Source of the DNA: Aquarana catesbeiana
Lineage: Eukaryota > Chordata > Amphibia > Anura > Ranidae
Reading direction: 5' to 3'
Length of the DNA stretch: 64,000 bases
NCBI RefSeq assembly: GCF_042186555.1
Contig: NC_133329.1
Location: 76,338,557-76,402,556, forward strand
Position 1 is the first letter of the stretch. Every line of letters begins with the position of its first letter. Made by a program: the position numbers and the translations under genes. The notes below the pieces were generated by a model. It was not told the DNA's origin and made no database searches. It worked only from the letters and a program-made list of their open reading frames with translations. This document shows, in pieces, positions 1 to 11,748 of the stretch.

Positions 1-135
1 AATCATGATCAGCTGTGATTGGAGACAGCTGATCAGGTGGTAAAGAGTCATTGTGATTGTCTCTTTATCAACGATCTGTGATCAGTTGTTTCCGAAGGAC
101 ACAGGGATCACAGATCGTACAGGCGCGGTTCTGAA
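1..135 (+). repeat. Repeat family C, 3' tail fragment
   Basis: The opening bases (GCTGTGATTGGA, CAGCTGATCA, then GGTAAAGAGTC) match the tails of two other copies in this window, near 17055-17105 and 27965-28040. The tail contains self-complementary CAGCTGATCA-type words. Only the tail is inside the window, so the length of this copy is unknown. No coding potential is seen. Confidence 0.6.
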
Positions 136-720
136 AGGGTATCACTAGATGCCCATCCAGAACTGGACGGCCGCGCTGTTACCATTGCTCAACTTTAGCG
201 TGGGCACCTGGGGGGCGATGCCGCCCCCTAAAAAATGCCGCCCAAGGCAAACTTTTTGTTTGCCTTGCAGCAGATACGCCCCTGGGCATTGTATAGAATG
301 CTGGATTTCATACTTTGCTGTTAACATACAGTATATAACAATGTTATCATAGGATCAGTGTCCAGTTAAGAGCCAGTTAAACAGCTAGTTAAGCCCTTTC
401 ATGACCAGAGGTCAATGTTACTTAAGATGCCCACACTTTATATTATTTCTTCACCCTGCCACATAGAGCCAACATTTTACATTGAAATAAATTTGCACCA
501 AAACCAGTAGATACTCTTTTACCTTCTAACCAAACCAACATGCCAATAAGAACATTTAAGGCCTGAGATGAGAAGCACCCAGTCCACTAGTAAAATTCTG
601 CTCATAGACATAATACCTGATACAAACACCAAAAAGCCCAAGGACAACTGAATCACATAAATAGTATACTAGTTTCTGATAAGGTGGTTCTGAAAAGATA
701 CCATGTCTTTTGTAGGAGTC
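136..720. other. Non-coding, no recognisable gene
   Basis: This stretch has only very short open frames and no domain, splice or RNA signature that I recognise. The part at 200-300 has a CGCCCAAGGC/GCAAAC-rich motif that resembles the end of a degenerate DNA transposon, but I could not find a partner end. Confidence 0.4.
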
Positions 721-1120
721 TAAGGCCCCTTTCACACGATCGGACCGTTTAGGTCCGCCTGTCAGTTTTGACGGCGGACCTGAACGGGCGCTCCATGTTA
801 GTCTATGGAGCTGCGGATGTCAGCGGAGACATGTCCGCTGACATCCGACCCCGTCCGATCCGCTAAAAGCAGACAGATGGCTCTACGTCCAGGTCCGTTG
901 CTGGCGGATCGGACCGGGTGAGATCTGATGAAAACGGACATGCCGTCCGTTTTCATCCGATCCCTCCATAGGCGGCAGCGGCACCTGACAAGCCCCTCCC
1001 TGCTCAGTGAGCAGAGAGGGACCTGTCATCCGCCGGCTCAGTGGAGATCAACGGACTGATCTCCCGCTGAGCCGGCGGGCTCCGTGGAAACGGAGTCCAC
1101 CTCGTGTGAAAGGGGCCTTA
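721..1120. mobile_element. GC-rich MITE with TAAGGCCCC terminal inverted repeats
   Basis: The left end TAAGGCCCCTTTCACACGA is repeated inverted at the right end (TCGTGTGAAAGGGGCCTTA). The interior is GC-rich and itself full of inverted words such as GCGGAC/GTCCGC. It is about 400 bp with no ORF, so it must be non-autonomous. The TAA/TTA boundary suggests a 3-bp target duplication of PIF/Harbinger type, but because TAA is also part of the repeat this cannot be separated. A related right end occurs at 29720-29743. Confidence 0.8.
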
Positions 1121-1595
1121 AACTCCATCCTGGCCAACTCTATAACAACACCCAGGAAATAATGTGGAGCAAGGCAGAACTGTGATTCAGCAGCTAAAGA
1201 GACATGATAAGATTCATTGACCATCAAACTGGAAGACCAGGGGATCACTCTCCCCATCATCACTGGACTATGGCTTTGAGAACAAACTTCCTACCAGGAA
1301 ACAGTATTTTGCAAAGCTTTCTGCAGCACTGTAGTAGAAATACACTGTGATTTACTAAAAGAAAAGCAGAGCTCTGAACTGAATTAAGAGGAAGAGGAGC
1401 ATTGGAGAATGCAGATCTCTTTGGCTGAGCCACAGAGGGGATCATGTAGCTACACCAAGAGCCTTACAATGCTTCACTATTTCAATCTTCATGCTGCTTA
1501 TCAAAGAAAAAAAAATTCATTTGAGATGAAGCAAGAAGAGAATGACCATGGAGTTACACACTCCTGACCAAAAGCATAGAATAAACAAAAAAGAT
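1121..1595. other. Non-coding, nothing recognised
   Basis: Unique-looking sequence with a short poly-A run near 1506. No long ORF, RNA gene or repeat partner elsewhere in the window was found. Confidence 0.4.
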
Positions 1596-2109
1596 TTAAA
1601 GAGGAGTTCCACCCAGGGGGGCCGTCAAAAAAAAAAAAAAAAAATTAAAAGTCAGCAGCTACAAATACTGCAGCTGCTGACTTTTAATTGGACACTTACC
1701 TGTCTCAGGGTCCAGCGATGCGGGGGATCGAAGACCCGCTCGTCCCCACCCTCCGCTCGTTGGCGCCGGCATTTCAACTTGGGCGCCGGGCTGTGGCTTC
1801 ACAGCCTGGCACCCACTGCGCATGCGCGAGCGGCGCCGCGCGCCGTGATTGGCCGCTCAATCACCTGGGATCTGTAATGGGTCCCAGATGACTGACAAGA
1901 GGGAGGGAGCAGAGCGGAGCCCTTCCTGTGCCAAGGGGGAAGTGATGCCACCAGCCCAGGCACTGGAAGAGGCAGACTACGAGGGACCACCTAGCAACAG
2001 GCATTTAGAGGTAAGTGAAAAAAAAAATATCCAAATGTTTTTTTTTTTTATTTTTTATTTTTAGAATTTTTGAGGTATTTTTGTTTTTTTGGGTGGAACC
2101 CCACTTTAA
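1596..2109. mobile_element. MITE flanked by TTAA (piggyBac-like)
   Basis: The ends are near-perfect inverted repeats. The left reads AGAGGAGTTCCACCC and the right, reversed, reads AGTGGGGTTCCACCC. Each is bounded by TTAA (1596-1599 and 2106-2109), the target site duplicated by piggyBac-superfamily transposases. The interior has poly-A and poly-T tracts and a GC-rich core with a GCGCATGCGC motif. A second, half-length copy of the same family ends at 14893. No transposase is encoded. Confidence 0.75.
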
Positions 2110-2816
2110 TGTCAGATTTGACTAAAAGGGCATCTGACCAAATGATCTAATCACAAAAAGAGCTTGATATATTGTAGATTTAGGTATATCAATGAGAATA
2201 GGCTATCACCAATTGGATCAATAAAGAACAGGATCCCTTAGGAACTGACAAATGATTAAACTCATTGGATTCTTCAGGAATCACAGCTAGAGGTGATAGC
2301 TTAAACAAACAAATGGAGGAACTATATGAGGTGGGATCCTCTCTTCATAAATTTCTTTTGAAAATTTTAAAAACAGTATCATGCTAACAAGTCACTTTCT
2401 GTGACACATGGGGTGTACTGCTTTTGTACTGCTCTTTAACTTTTCATAATAAAACAAAGTATGAAAAATTATGTATAAAAAACAATATTTAGGCAACTCC
2501 ATTCACTAATTTAAAACCTACATGCCTTAAACAGCCTAATTCCTGTGAAGGAAGTAAATAAAACCCTCAGAAAAGCCAATGATGATAAGTTGACTGATCA
2601 GCCTGTTAGGGGAGATTTTGGGGTTACATGAGTGCCTAACAACCCTGTCATGCTGTAATGCTGAATGATGGACAGGATCACTACCATTCTAACACAGTAC
2701 CTGCAATAACTGCAGCAAATGAAAACACAATAAAGACATTTCACAGGCCAGAAGTGTGATAAATGAAATATAAATGAAAGTACTAGAGAGCTGAAAGTGA
2801 ACAGGAGAGATGACTA
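2110..2816. other. Non-coding spacer
   Basis: AT-rich sequence between the TTAA MITE and the 31-bp minisatellite. No gene, RNA or internal repeat was recognised. Confidence 0.4.
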
Positions 2817-4960
2817 AAGGCTGACAGAGGACACTGAGCAGGGAAGACACTGACACAGAGGACACTGAGCAGGGAAGACACTGACACAGAGGACACTGAG
2901 CAGGGAAGACACTGACACAGAGGACACTGAGCAGGGAAGACACTGACACAGAGGACACTGAGCAGGGAAGACACTGACACAGAGGACACTGGGCAGGGAA
3001 GACACTGACACAGAGGACACTGGGCAGGGAAGACACTGACACAGAGGACACTGAGCAGGGAAGACACTGACACAGAGGACACTGGGCAGGGAAGACACTG
3101 ACACAGAGGACACTGGGCAGGGAAGACACTGACACAGAGGACACTGGGCAGGGAAGACACTGACACAGAGGACACTGGGCAGGGAAGACACTGACACAGA
3201 GGACACTGGGCAGGGAAGACACTGACACAGAGGACACTGGGCAGGGAAGACACTGACACAGAGGACACTGGGCAGGGAAGACACTGACACAGAGGACACT
3301 GGGCAGGGAAGACACTGACACAGAGGACACTGGGCAGGGAAGACACTGACACAGAGGACACTGGGCAGGGAAGACACTGACACAGAGGACACTGAGCAGG
3401 GAAGACACTGACACAGAGGACACTGAGCAGGGAAGACACTGAGCAGGTAAGGCACTGACACAGAGGACACTGAGCAGGAAAGACACTGACACAGAGGACA
3501 CTGAGCAGGAAAGACACTGACACAGAGGACACTGAGCAGGAAAGACACTGACACAGAGGACACTGAGCAGGAAAGACACTAACACAGAGGACACTGAGCA
3601 GGAAAGACACTGACACAGAGGACACTGAGCAGGAAAGACACTGACACAGAGGAAACTGAGCAGGAAAGACACTGACACAGAGGAAACTGAGCAGGAAAGA
3701 CACTGACACAGAGGACACTGAGCAGGAAAGACACTGACACAGAGGACACTGAGCAGGGAAGACACTGACACAGAGGACACTGAGCAGGGAAGACACTGAC
3801 ACAGAGGACACTGAGCAGGGAAGACACTGACACAGAGGACACTGGGCAGGGAAGACACTGACACAGAGGACACTGGGCAGGGAAGACACTGACACAGAGG
3901 ACACTGGGCAGGGAAGACACTGACACAGAGGACACTGGGCAGGGAAGACACTGACACAGAGGACACTGGGCAGGGAAGACACTGACACAGAGGACACTGG
4001 GCAGGGAAGACACTGACACAGAGGACACTGGGCAAGGAAGACACTGACACAGAGGACACTGAGCAGGGAAGACACTGACACAGAGGACACTGAGCAGGGA
4101 AGACACTGAGCAGGTAAGGCACTGACACAGAGGACACTGAGCAGGAAAGACACTGACACAGAGGACACTGAGCAGGAAAGACACTGACACAGAGGACACT
4201 GAGCAGGAAAGACACTGACACAGAGGACACTGAGCAGGAAAGACACTGACACAGAGGACACTGAGCAGGAAAGACACTGACACAGAGGAAACTGAGCAGG
4301 AAAGACACTGACACAGAGGAAACTGAGCAGGAAAGACACTGACACAGAGGACACTGAGCAGGAAAGACACTGACACAGAGGACACTGAGCAGGGAAGACA
4401 CTGACACAGAGGACACTGAGCAGGGAAGACACTGACACAGAGGACACTGAGCAGGGAAGACACTGACACAGAGGACACTGAGCAGGGAAGACACTGACAC
4501 AGAGGACACTGAGCAGGGAAGACACTGACACAGAGGACACTGAGCAGGGAAGACACTGACACAGAGGACACTGGGCAGGGAAGACACTGACACAGAGGAC
4601 ACTGAGCAGGGAAGACACTGACACAGAGGACACTGGGCAGGGAAGACACTGACACAGAGGAGACTGGGCAGGGAAGAAACTGACACAGAGGACACTGGGC
4701 AGGGAAGACACTGACACAGAGGACACTGAGCAGGGAAGACACTGACACAGAGGACACTGGGCAGGGAAGACACTGACACAGAGGAGACTGGGCAGGGAAG
4801 AAACTGACACAGAGGACACTGGGCAGGGAAGACACTGACACAGAGGACACTGAGCAGGGAAGACACTGACACAGAGGACACTGAGCAGGGAAGACACTGA
4901 CACAGAGGACACTGAGCAGGGAAGACATTGATACAGAGGAGACTGAAGCAGACAGAACAG
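2817..4960. repeat. 31-bp minisatellite, about 69 copies
   Basis: The unit is 31 bp and is read as GACACTGACACAGAGGACAC followed by TGAGCAGGGAA. Successive starts at 2831, 2862 and 2893 fix the period. Common variants swap GAGCAGGG, GGGCAGGG and GAGCAGGA, and they occur in blocks. A shortened unit containing GAGCAGGTAAGG appears at 3441 and again at 4108, marking a duplicated block of about 667 bp. A GAGACTGGGCAGGG/GAAGAAAC variant pair repeats 124 bp apart (four units) near 4659 and 4783. Because 31 is not a multiple of 3 and the unit lacks reverse-strand stops, all three minus frames stay open for over 1 kb. The resulting Cys/Ser/Pro-rich frame is not a gene. Confidence 0.95.
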
Positions 4961-5890
4961 AGTGAAGTCTGTGTACATTCCCACCCCTCAGAGCCTTCAC
5001 TCACCCCTAGTCTGTGATGATGATGATGATGATGATGATGATCCTGTTGGAAAGGTGTTGATCATGCTGTCAGTCCATGGTATCAGCTTCAGGCTTGCTG
5101 CCTACCTGGCTCACGCTGGCAGGATCAGTGGCTCTGTGGGTGTCTGAAGAAGAGTAGGGCCTCCTTATCCTGCGTATTCTTTTCCTGTAGCTCCTGTCCT
5201 GTCGGCCTGTATGCTGACACTTCCATCCAGCGCTCCTTCTCTTCTGGTCCCTGTAAAGTCCCAGTGGTGATGTGATGCTCCTATAGTCTTGCCTCAAGTA
5301 TTGTTCTGCCTACATGTGGATGAAAAGTTCCCTGTCTGACCTCAGGGAACCCATTACCATCAGTATACAGGGTAGCCCTGGCACTTCAGGAATGAGAGGC
5401 ACAATACAGGCCCAGGGCCCACAGATGGAAGTGATTATACATCTGTCACCAGTGAAAATTGGGGGGGAAAAGTAAAAAAAATGAATGAATTGAAATGACT
5501 GAGGCGACCCTTCCTCCAGGGGAATTAGTCTTTTGAAGTAGTTCATGAAGTACAATATCCATTCTGGGCTGAGAGCGGGTCAAAAGATCCAAAAGGAAGG
5601 CTGAGGAGAATCCAGAGGTGAGTCCAGCTGAGAGACCTGAGGTAAATGCTGACTCCGCCCAGTGACAGGAGAGGATAGAGGTAACAGGTTACACTCATTG
5701 GCTAGGTGTTTCCCACCAAAGGATTTGTCACCAATCCAGTGCTCAGCAGCTGAGGTAAATCTTCCTAGCAACGGCAGGCAGCTTGTTGTCACCTGAAACA
5801 CAAAACAGAAAGAACCAGCAAAGCAGCCAAAGAGAGCCATGTACTTAACAATCACCATAGCCCCCTATTAAGAGTAAAATGTATTTATAA
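4961..5890. other. Non-coding, with a (GAT)n microsatellite
   Basis: A run of about nine GAT/ATG triplets lies at 5015-5043. The rest contains short open frames on both strands without a recognisable domain. Nothing here supports a gene. Confidence 0.45.
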
Positions 5891-6298
5891 AACAAATGGG
5901 TGTCAGGGGTGACAATCCCATGGGGCCACTTCTCTATTTTATTCTTTCGTGGCCCTGACATTCTTAGCGGCAACGGAAGGGGGTGCCCCTCCCGTCGCCC
6001 TCCGGTGCTTCTCCGGGCTCTCCCGTGTGATCAGGGACCCGGAGAACGAATCTGCCAGCACCGGAAGAGAGGCATAGAGATTTCTAAAGGACAGATGGTC
6101 CGCGGCAATCTCTATGATCCTCGGAAGCCCGGGTGCGACGTTATGACATCTGGACCGAACCGATGTAAACAAAGCCGAGATCTTGGCTTGAAAAGCTTCA
6201 GATCGTAATTTTTTTTTTTGATCTGATGTTTTCCAGCCTGGAGGAGAGATGTGGGGTCTTATAGATCCCATATCTCTCCATAAAGAGGACCTGACACG

Positions 6299-7292
6299 CA
6301 GTGGCGACTGGTGCTCAAAATTTTTGGGGGGGCGCAAACAAACTGAAAAATTCTGAAAAAAAACATCAATTGCAGCCTCACTGTGCCATCAATTGCAGCC
6401 TCACTGTGCCCACCATGTGCAGCCTCTGTGCCCACCGTATGCAGCCTCTGTGCCCACCGTATGCAGCCTCTGTGCCCATCATATGCAGCCTCCGTGCCCA
6501 CCATATGCAGCCTCCGTGCCCACCATATGCAGCCTCCGTGCCCACCATATGCAGCCATTGTGCCCACCATATGCAGCCATTGTGCCCACCATATGCAGCT
6601 TTTGTGCCCACCAAATGCAGCTTCTGTGCCCACCAAATGCAGCTTCTGAGCTTCTGTGTCCATAATATGCAGCCACTGTGACACCCCCCCACTCGCCCGC
6701 CATCAGACTGGCACTTACCCTATCCGGGTGATGGCAGCGAGCTGTGGGATGGGCAGGCGACGGCTCCTGCATCCTCCATGGTTCCCGTGCATCTCCTCCT
6801 CCATTCCGCTGGGTGCAGGGCACGCAGCACACTGGCAGTACCTCGCGGGAGGAGGTCCGGCACTTACCCGGCTGTTGGGTCCTCTCCTCTCCTGTGTCAG
6901 CAGCGGCGGTGGAGGAGTCTGATCTTCCAGCTACCTCCCCTGTGTGTCTCTTCCGCCAAAGCAGAATTTGGCCAATCAGGAAACAGGTCTCACTGACCTG
7001 CCTCCTGATTGGCGGGGAGGCACTGTGGTGTAAAAATAGTGAAAATTAATTTGCTATGGTCACACAACAGGGTGGGATCAGGACACACTCTCTGCACCCC
7101 GAGCCCCCCCTTTTTTGAAGCCTATTAGAGCCTCAGGCTCTAATCAGGGGCTTAAAAAAATTCCCCCTCCCACACTGCCATAGGAGCCATGCGTCCGGCG
7201 TCCTGAAAGGGGCCAGGCTCATGCATAGGGAGGCGGCGGCAGGGATTGGGGGGGGCGGCGCCCATGCACCCATAATGCACGGGTCGCCCCTG
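6299..7292. mobile_element. Non-autonomous hAT element with 8-bp target duplication
   Basis: The element begins CAGTGGCGAC and ends GGTCGCCCCTG, an inverted CAGNGGCGAC terminus typical of hAT elements. It is flanked by CTGACACG (6291-6298) and CTGTCACG (7293-7300), an 8-bp duplication with one mismatch. It splits repeat family B. The left subterminal part carries a 22-bp minisatellite (see separate entry). The right part has runs of G. No transposase is encoded. Confidence 0.85.
6360..6670. repeat. 22-bp minisatellite inside the hAT element
   Basis: About 14 units are built on ATGCAGCCTCTGTGCCCACC. The starts at 6439 and 6461 give a 22-bp period. The first two units read AATTGCAGCCTCACTGTGCC, which is the same monomer family as the array at 13528-14090. 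Open frames on both strands here are repeat artefacts. Confidence 0.9.
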
Positions 7293-8061
7293 CTGTCACG
7301 CACCATTCCTATTTACAAGGGATGTTTACATCCCTTGTAATAGGAATAAAAGGGATCGAAAAAATTGTTAAAGGGAAAGTGTAAAAATAAATAAAATAAA
7401 CAAAAAAAAAAAAAATTTAAAGTGCCCCTGTCCCCATGAGCTTGCACGTAGAAGCGAACGCATATGCAAGTCACACCTGCATATGTAAATGACGTCTAAA
7501 CCACACATTTGAGGTATAATGGCGATCGTTAGAGCGAGAGCAATAGTTCTAGCACTAGACCTCCTCTGTAACTCTAAATAGGTAACCTGCAAAAAATGTT
7601 AAGCCTATGGAGATTTTTAAGTACCAAAGTTTGGCGCTATATCACGAGTGCGTGCAATTATAAAGCGTGACATGTAAGGTATCTATTTACTCGGCATACC
7701 ATCATATGTCACATTATACAAAAAAATGGGCTAATGTTACTGTTTTATTTATTTTTTTATTCATGAAAATGTTTTTTTCCCCCAAAAAAAATTGTCCGTG
7801 TGACATAAAAAGTTGCAATTACCTCCATTTTATTCACTAGGGTGTCTGCTAAAAAAACATTATATATATATATATATATATATACATATATACACACACA
7901 CACATTTGGGGGTTCAGAGTAATTTTGCAGCAAAAAAAAAAAAGATGACTTTTACGTGTAGGAAAGAAGTGTCAGAATTTGCGCGGTATGGAAGTGGATA
8001 AACATCTAATTGACATAAACTAATAAAAGGTACATTTTATGTATGTATGCATATTGCATAA

Positions 8062-8937
8062 CGCACCTTGTTATGACCAAATAACTCAATCTTTGTTTCA
8101 TCGGTCCACAGCACCTTATTCCAAATTGAAGCTGGCTTGTCCAAATGTGTGTTTGCATTCCTCAAGCGACTGGAGTGGAGTGTGTGCAGAAAAGTCTTCT
8201 TTCACATCACTCTCCCATACAGCTTCTCCCTGTGCAGAGTGTGCTGAATTGTTGAAGGATGCACAGTGACACCATCTGCAGCAGGTTGATGTTGTAGGTC
8301 TTTGGAGGTGGTCCGTGGGCTGTTTTCTGACCGTTCTCACCATCCTTCACCTTTGCTTCTCCAATATTTTATGTGACCTGCCACTTCTGGCCTTAACAAG
8401 AACTGTGCCTGTGGTCTTCCATTTCCTCAATATGTTCCTCACAGTGGACACTGACAGCTTATATCTCTGCCATAACTTTTTGTAACCTTCCCCTAAACCA
8501 TAATGTAGAACAATCTTTGTTTTCAGGTCATATGAGAGATGTTTTGAGGCCCCCATGTTGCCACTCTTCAGAGGAGAGTCAAAGAGAACAACAACTCGCA
8601 ATTGGCCACCTTAAATACCTTTTCTCATGATTGGATGCACCTGTCTATGAAGTTCACCAAACCAATTGTGTGTTCCAATTATTCAGTGCTAAGTAGTTAC
8701 ATCAACAAAATGACAAGGGTACCCAAATTTATGCACCTGTCTAATTTCCTTTTGATGCATATTGCGCATTTTCTGTTAATCCAATAAACCTCATTTCACT
8801 ACTGAAATATTACTGTGTCCTTCAGTTATTTGATAGATCAAAATGAAATTGCTGATCCAAACACCCAAATATTTATAAATGACAATCATGGAAATTGTCA
8901 GGGGTTCCTAAACTTTTGCATACAACTGTACATACTG
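8062..8937 (-). pseudogene. Tc1-like transposon fragment, transposase 5' part
   Basis: The right tip reads CTTTTGCATACAACTGTA (8920-8937), followed inward by a second related repeat near 8710. On the minus strand a frame starts at 8556 (MGASKHLSYDLKTK...) and shows the paired helix-turn-helix of Tc1 transposases (KKLWQRYKLSVSTVRNILRKW). A stop at 8347-8349 breaks it. Further left, remnants in other frames lead to the first catalytic block (LWTDETKIELFGHN-like, around 8065-8110), where the element is cut off. The DDE core and the other end are missing, so it is dead. Confidence 0.85.
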
Positions 8938-10180
8938 TATATACTTGAACAGTCGATTTTACCTGGGAAAAAAAAAACTGTATACCTCTAGTAACCGACA
9001 TACAATTTTGTATGGAGGAATACAAATACACACATACTGTACATGACTAATATAATATTCTTTTTGCTTTTACATATAAAATGAAATGTCCATGTGCCGC
9101 ACATCATTCAAACCCATTTCAGAGCGTGAATGGCAGCCTCAGCCTGGGCTCCGACCAGCCACTTCCCCCCAATGCATTTTGCTCTGCCCCTCAGAGCTTA
9201 GTTATTGGGATCCCCATGACTAAGCTCAGAGGGGCGGAGCAAAACATGCTGGGGGGCGTGGCCTAGCCAGTTATTACACCCTAACTGAGAGAATTGAAAT
9301 CCAATGAATGAAAGGCTTGGTAGGAAGGAGCTAGATGATGCTGGATGTTCCCCAAGCCAGGAAATTGGGCATTTGCTGATTCCTTTTTCACTGTCCATTC
9401 ACAGGCTGGGGAGGGACAAACCTCTGAACCACAGCAGAGAAAAAACAGATCTCACCCCTTGCCGGGGCTGTTCTGTGTGGCAGAGCTGTATAAATCTCAG
9501 AAATGGATGGACAGAAATACAAATTCCTTGGCAAGTAAAACAGTTCCCCTCTATGTGGCGGAGATCAGATATCATTTGTAAAGCTTTAAGAAGGTAGTTT
9601 CAGTTATCTGTGTATTACATGCTAAAAGGGATTTGGTGGTAGTATATTAGCCCCTTTCTGTCTGCCGTAAATTCCGGAGGTGTTGCATGGGCTTTCCAAT
9701 CATGTGATCATTGTAATTGGCTGTCGCAGTGATCATGTGATCTGGAGCCTGTTCTCTGACTATGTGGTTGGGAGCTGTTGGTAAGTGTGTGGTCACAGTT
9801 CTGGAAGTATGGGATAGAATATGCTTCCAGAAGAAAACAGCGGCGTATATAATGCACTACAGCACAGAATAGGGCCCACCTCACATATGCATTCGGCCAA
9901 TGGGAAAGAGTTAATTGTGATCATTGGCAGGGCTGATCACACTTTGATATACAAGACCTGTATGTAATCTATATGTATTCATTGAATGCTATCTGCTTTA
10001 ATCTTGTATAAATGTGTGCAATACATACAAGGTCAGAGGCTTGCTTTTTAACTTGCTTCCAAAAAAACTGCGTCTTTATAATGTTGGCATACAAATAAAT
10101 AAATCTGCTAAAAATTTAAACTTCTGTCTCATTCTTGAATTTTTCAGTAACTTTACAATCTGCATAAATACATTCTTGAC
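8938..10180. other. Non-coding, with one 66-bp inverted repeat
   Basis: At 9178-9245 the sequence TTGCTCTGCCCCTCAGAGCT is mirrored by an inverted copy about 16 bp later, giving a strong hairpin. It is probably the core of an old MITE. The remainder has short open frames without recognisable domains. No gene is supported. Confidence 0.45.
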
Positions 10181-10520
10181 ATGGCAAGTGTGATTTTCGC
10201 AAACGCGTCATCTTTTATCAATAAAAATCCACCCTTGTGCTCCAGTCCAATGGCTTTGCCTAGGCTTGGAGGATATCATCATTCTTCTGCACCCAGGAGG
10301 AAGAATTTCCTCAGTCTATAATAGAAACGCGATTTGTCACAATTGACGTCGTCCAGGGGCAACATTTGTGACGAAACGCGTAGGGAAGGGCGACGCGCTG
10401 ACGTCACCATCTCCCTCGTGTCCCAGAAGGACGGGTTTGTTTGGTTGTGTGCCGGCCGACACACCAAACTCAAGGTGCATTATTCTAAATGCTGTTGTAA
10501 GCCCAACTTTTATTATTTCA
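10181..10520. repeat. Probable interspersed repeat with ACGAAACGCG motif
   Basis: Contains GACGTC sites and the phrase TGTGACGAAACGCGTAGGG followed by GCGCTGACGTCACC. I recall such blocks as frequent in frog genomes. No second copy lies in this window, so this rests on recognition only. Confidence 0.35.
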
Positions 10521-10860
10521 ACCACTTAAGGATCGGAAGGATTTGCCCCCTTAATGACCAGGCCATTTTTTGTAATACGGCACTGCGCTGCTTTAACTGA
10601 CAATTGTGTGGTCGTGGGACGCTGTACCCAAATTAAATTGATGTCCTATTTTTTTTATCACAAATAGAGCTTTCTTTTGGTGGTATTTGGTCCCCTCTGC
10701 AGTTTTTATTGTTTACGCTATAAACAAAAAAAGAGCAACAATTTTGAAAAAAAAAAAAAATATTTTTAACTTTTTTGCTATAATACATATCCAACAAATT
10801 AAAAAAAAATTTCATCAGTTTCCATTCTACCTATCTCTTCTATATTTCCTCGGTCTACTC
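10521..10860 (+). repeat. Repeat family A, partial copy
   Basis: Begins AACCACTTAAGGATCGG and carries the family A landmarks CAATGACCAGGCCATTTTTT (here TTAATGACC), TTTAACTGACAATTGTG, AGAGCTTTCTTTTGGTGGTA and CTATAAACAAAAAAAGAGC. It is cut after about 340 bp. Compare 12517-13419 and the reverse copy 17404-18367. Confidence 0.75.
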
Positions 10861-11103
10861 TGCCCCCCAGTGATCAGAATGTACATTGTAACTTTGAAAG
10901 AAGTCACCAGTAAAAGGCTGCAGCAGGGGCTAAACTGTGTCAGACATTTCCAAACACAGCCGTGAATCACAAGGGCTCCAGAATTGACATCATTGTGTGA
11001 TCTATGGGCTGACAGTTCAGTCCTGGAAGTAGATGGCAACCCAGGATGATGTCTAAACAAAGAGAGCCTCATCCTTATGGAGAGAAAAGCAGGTGAAGGC
11101 ATT

Positions 11104-11261
11104 GGGCTCAATTCACAAAGCTAACACACCAGGCTAAGGATTTTCATTTTCACATAAATGGCAGTTATTTCCAACTAAATCCAATGAGACTTGAAAATGA
11201 CAGTCATATGGCTTAAAATAAAGATCCTTATCCTGGCGTTAAAGCTTTGTGAATTGATCCT
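11104..11261. mobile_element. Palindromic MITE, about 158 bp
   Basis: The left end GGGCTCAATTCACAAAGCT is mirrored at the right by AGCTTTGTGAATTGATCC, and the complementarity continues inward (CTAAGGATTTTCATTTTC against the right arm). There is no ORF. It behaves as a long imperfect hairpin. Confidence 0.75.
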
Positions 11262-11564
11262 ATTGTCAGGAGGAGTCCTGTGATCCCTGTGAGAGGTAAT
11301 AAATAAATGGATGTGTTACACTCATAGGTGTGTGCAGAGGGTGTGCTGGATGTGCCTGGGCACACCTTAACCACCTAACCACCCCATGTCATGCAGATTC
11401 CCCCTGCTGATATTCCACCAAAGACCCCCAACGGGGCTCGAAAAAAGAAAATAGTAAAAAATACAAAAATAAAATAATAAAAATAACAAAACTACTGACA
11501 CATCCACTGCCCTACTACATTTTAAAAAAATGTTTTACATTTATTTAGAAGATTGTGTGTGTGT

Positions 11565-11624
11565 ATATATGTATGTATATATCTATCTATCTATAGATAG
11601 ATCTATCTATCTATAGATCTATCT

Positions 11625-11711
<87 letters not shown>

Positions 11712-11738
11712 TAGATATATATATATATATATACATAC
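11565..11738. repeat. (GATA)n / (TA)n microsatellite
   Basis: Mixed TATC and GATA runs, then about 25 uninterrupted GATA units, then TA units. It directly abuts the left end of the Tc1 element that begins at 11751. Confidence 0.95.
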
Positions 11739-11748
11739 ACACAGTATA

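Larger units (their letters stand above)
5891..8010 (+). repeat. Interspersed repeat family B, copy 1 (interrupted)
   Basis: The two parts, 5891-6298 and 7293-8010, are separated by a hAT insertion. Shared landmarks with an inverted second copy (31382-32720) are a CCATAAAGA box, a palindromic CCTTGTAATAGGAATAA hairpin, CTAGCACTAGACCTCCTCTG, AACTCTAAA..GGTAACCTG, TATCTATTTACT..GGCAT, and a (TA)n tract at the same relative place (7859-7884 here, 31382-31429 in copy 2). It is non-coding. I infer a high-copy frog repeat but cannot name its class. Confidence 0.7.

Noticed and set aside
2689..5004. A 771-residue Cys/Ser/Pro-rich open frame on the minus strand
   Set aside because: It is the translation of a 31-bp tandem repeat read in successive frames. 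All three minus frames are open, and the residues simply repeat every 31 codons without a domain.
5580..5858. A 92-residue minus-strand frame with a hydrophobic start (MVIVKYMALFGCFAGSFCFV)
   Set aside because: It looks signal-peptide-like but is followed by low-information sequence. There is no splice, poly(A) or domain evidence.
6301..6692. Overlapping frames rich in Met-Gln-Pro/Cys-Pro-Pro or Gly-Gly-His on both strands
   Set aside because: They are artefacts of the 22-bp minisatellite in the hAT element.
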